Source: an uncultured Prevotellaceae bacterium (GTDB taxonomy: Bacteria > Bacteroidota > Bacteroidia > Bacteroidales > Bacteroidaceae). Taken from it: a stretch of 33,259 nucleotides of DNA. Position numbers and translations under genes: made by a program. Position 1 is the stretch's first letter. Every line of letters starts with the position of its first letter. The notes under the pieces were generated by a model, which was given only the letters and a program-made list of their open reading frames with translations, ran no database searches and was not told the DNA's origin. This document shows, one piece after another, positions 33,118 to 33,259 of this stretch. The DNA is taken from NCBI GenBank assembly GCA_947303695.1, contig CAMYYX010000002.1, positions 1 through 33,259 of the forward strand, read 5' to 3'.

Positions 33118-33259
33118 AATTTGTTTCCTTTCTTAATTTTTAGTTTGTTATTTAATTTTTTGTTTTTGTTTCGTTTTTGTTGAGGTCTGTTTTTCAACCT
33201 CGTTCGTCTCTTTGATTCTGAAAAGGGTAAAAACGATTAAATTCCGAATTCCTAAACGT

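Overview
The window reads as chromosomal DNA of a Bacteroidota bacterium of the Prevotella/Bacteroides type. The evidence is a full type IX secretion (T9SS) gene run, promoters of the TTTG-N19-21-TAnnTTTG class, weak or absent Shine-Dalgarno sequences, and a secreted protein ending in a T9SS type-A-like sorting tail. It looks like a core-genome region. I see no phage, integrase, transposase, CRISPR array, rRNA or tRNA.

Layout, left to right. (1) Positions 1-5491: the 3' part of a lipocalin-like protein of unknown function, then a 1320-residue secreted multidomain protein with a recent internal duplication, closed by a perfect hairpin terminator at 5511-5542. (2) 5564-6841 (minus): an MFS nucleoside permease, divergent from the next block across an intergenic region packed with 7-bp repeats. 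(3) 6987-15175 (plus): a PgpH-like 7TM-HD phosphodiesterase followed by porP-porK/gldK-porL/gldL-porM/gldM-porN/gldN, the T9SS motor and periplasmic ring, ended by a hairpin at 15223-15266. (4) 15402-18602 (plus): class I fumarase with a near-textbook Bacteroidota promoter, then frr and rsgA. (5) 18599-24896: a surface-glycolipid block. A WaaP-type kinase and a GT4 glycosyltransferase lie on minus. A GT9 glycosyltransferase, a membrane-anchored metallophosphoesterase and an LTA-synthase-type phosphotransferase lie on plus. (6) 24893-32302 (minus): one close-packed run recN - TPR protein with a dead protease domain - serine acetyltransferase - RlmL-like methyltransferase - PSP1 protein - gldH. 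(7) 32602-33117 (minus): a small secreted protein of unknown function.

The secretion theme ties the window together. The por block builds the T9SS motor and ring, gldH lies 10 kb away, and the large protein at 1529-5491 is a plausible T9SS cargo.

The most unusual observations are: a palindrome-bearing element of about 85 bp sitting in frame inside recN and translated as roughly 29 extra residues; 7-bp-period tandem repeats that recur in the short gaps between genes, filling one gap almost exactly; a trypsin-like domain that has lost all three catalytic residues and is fused to TPRs; and a probably leaderless glycosyltransferase message.
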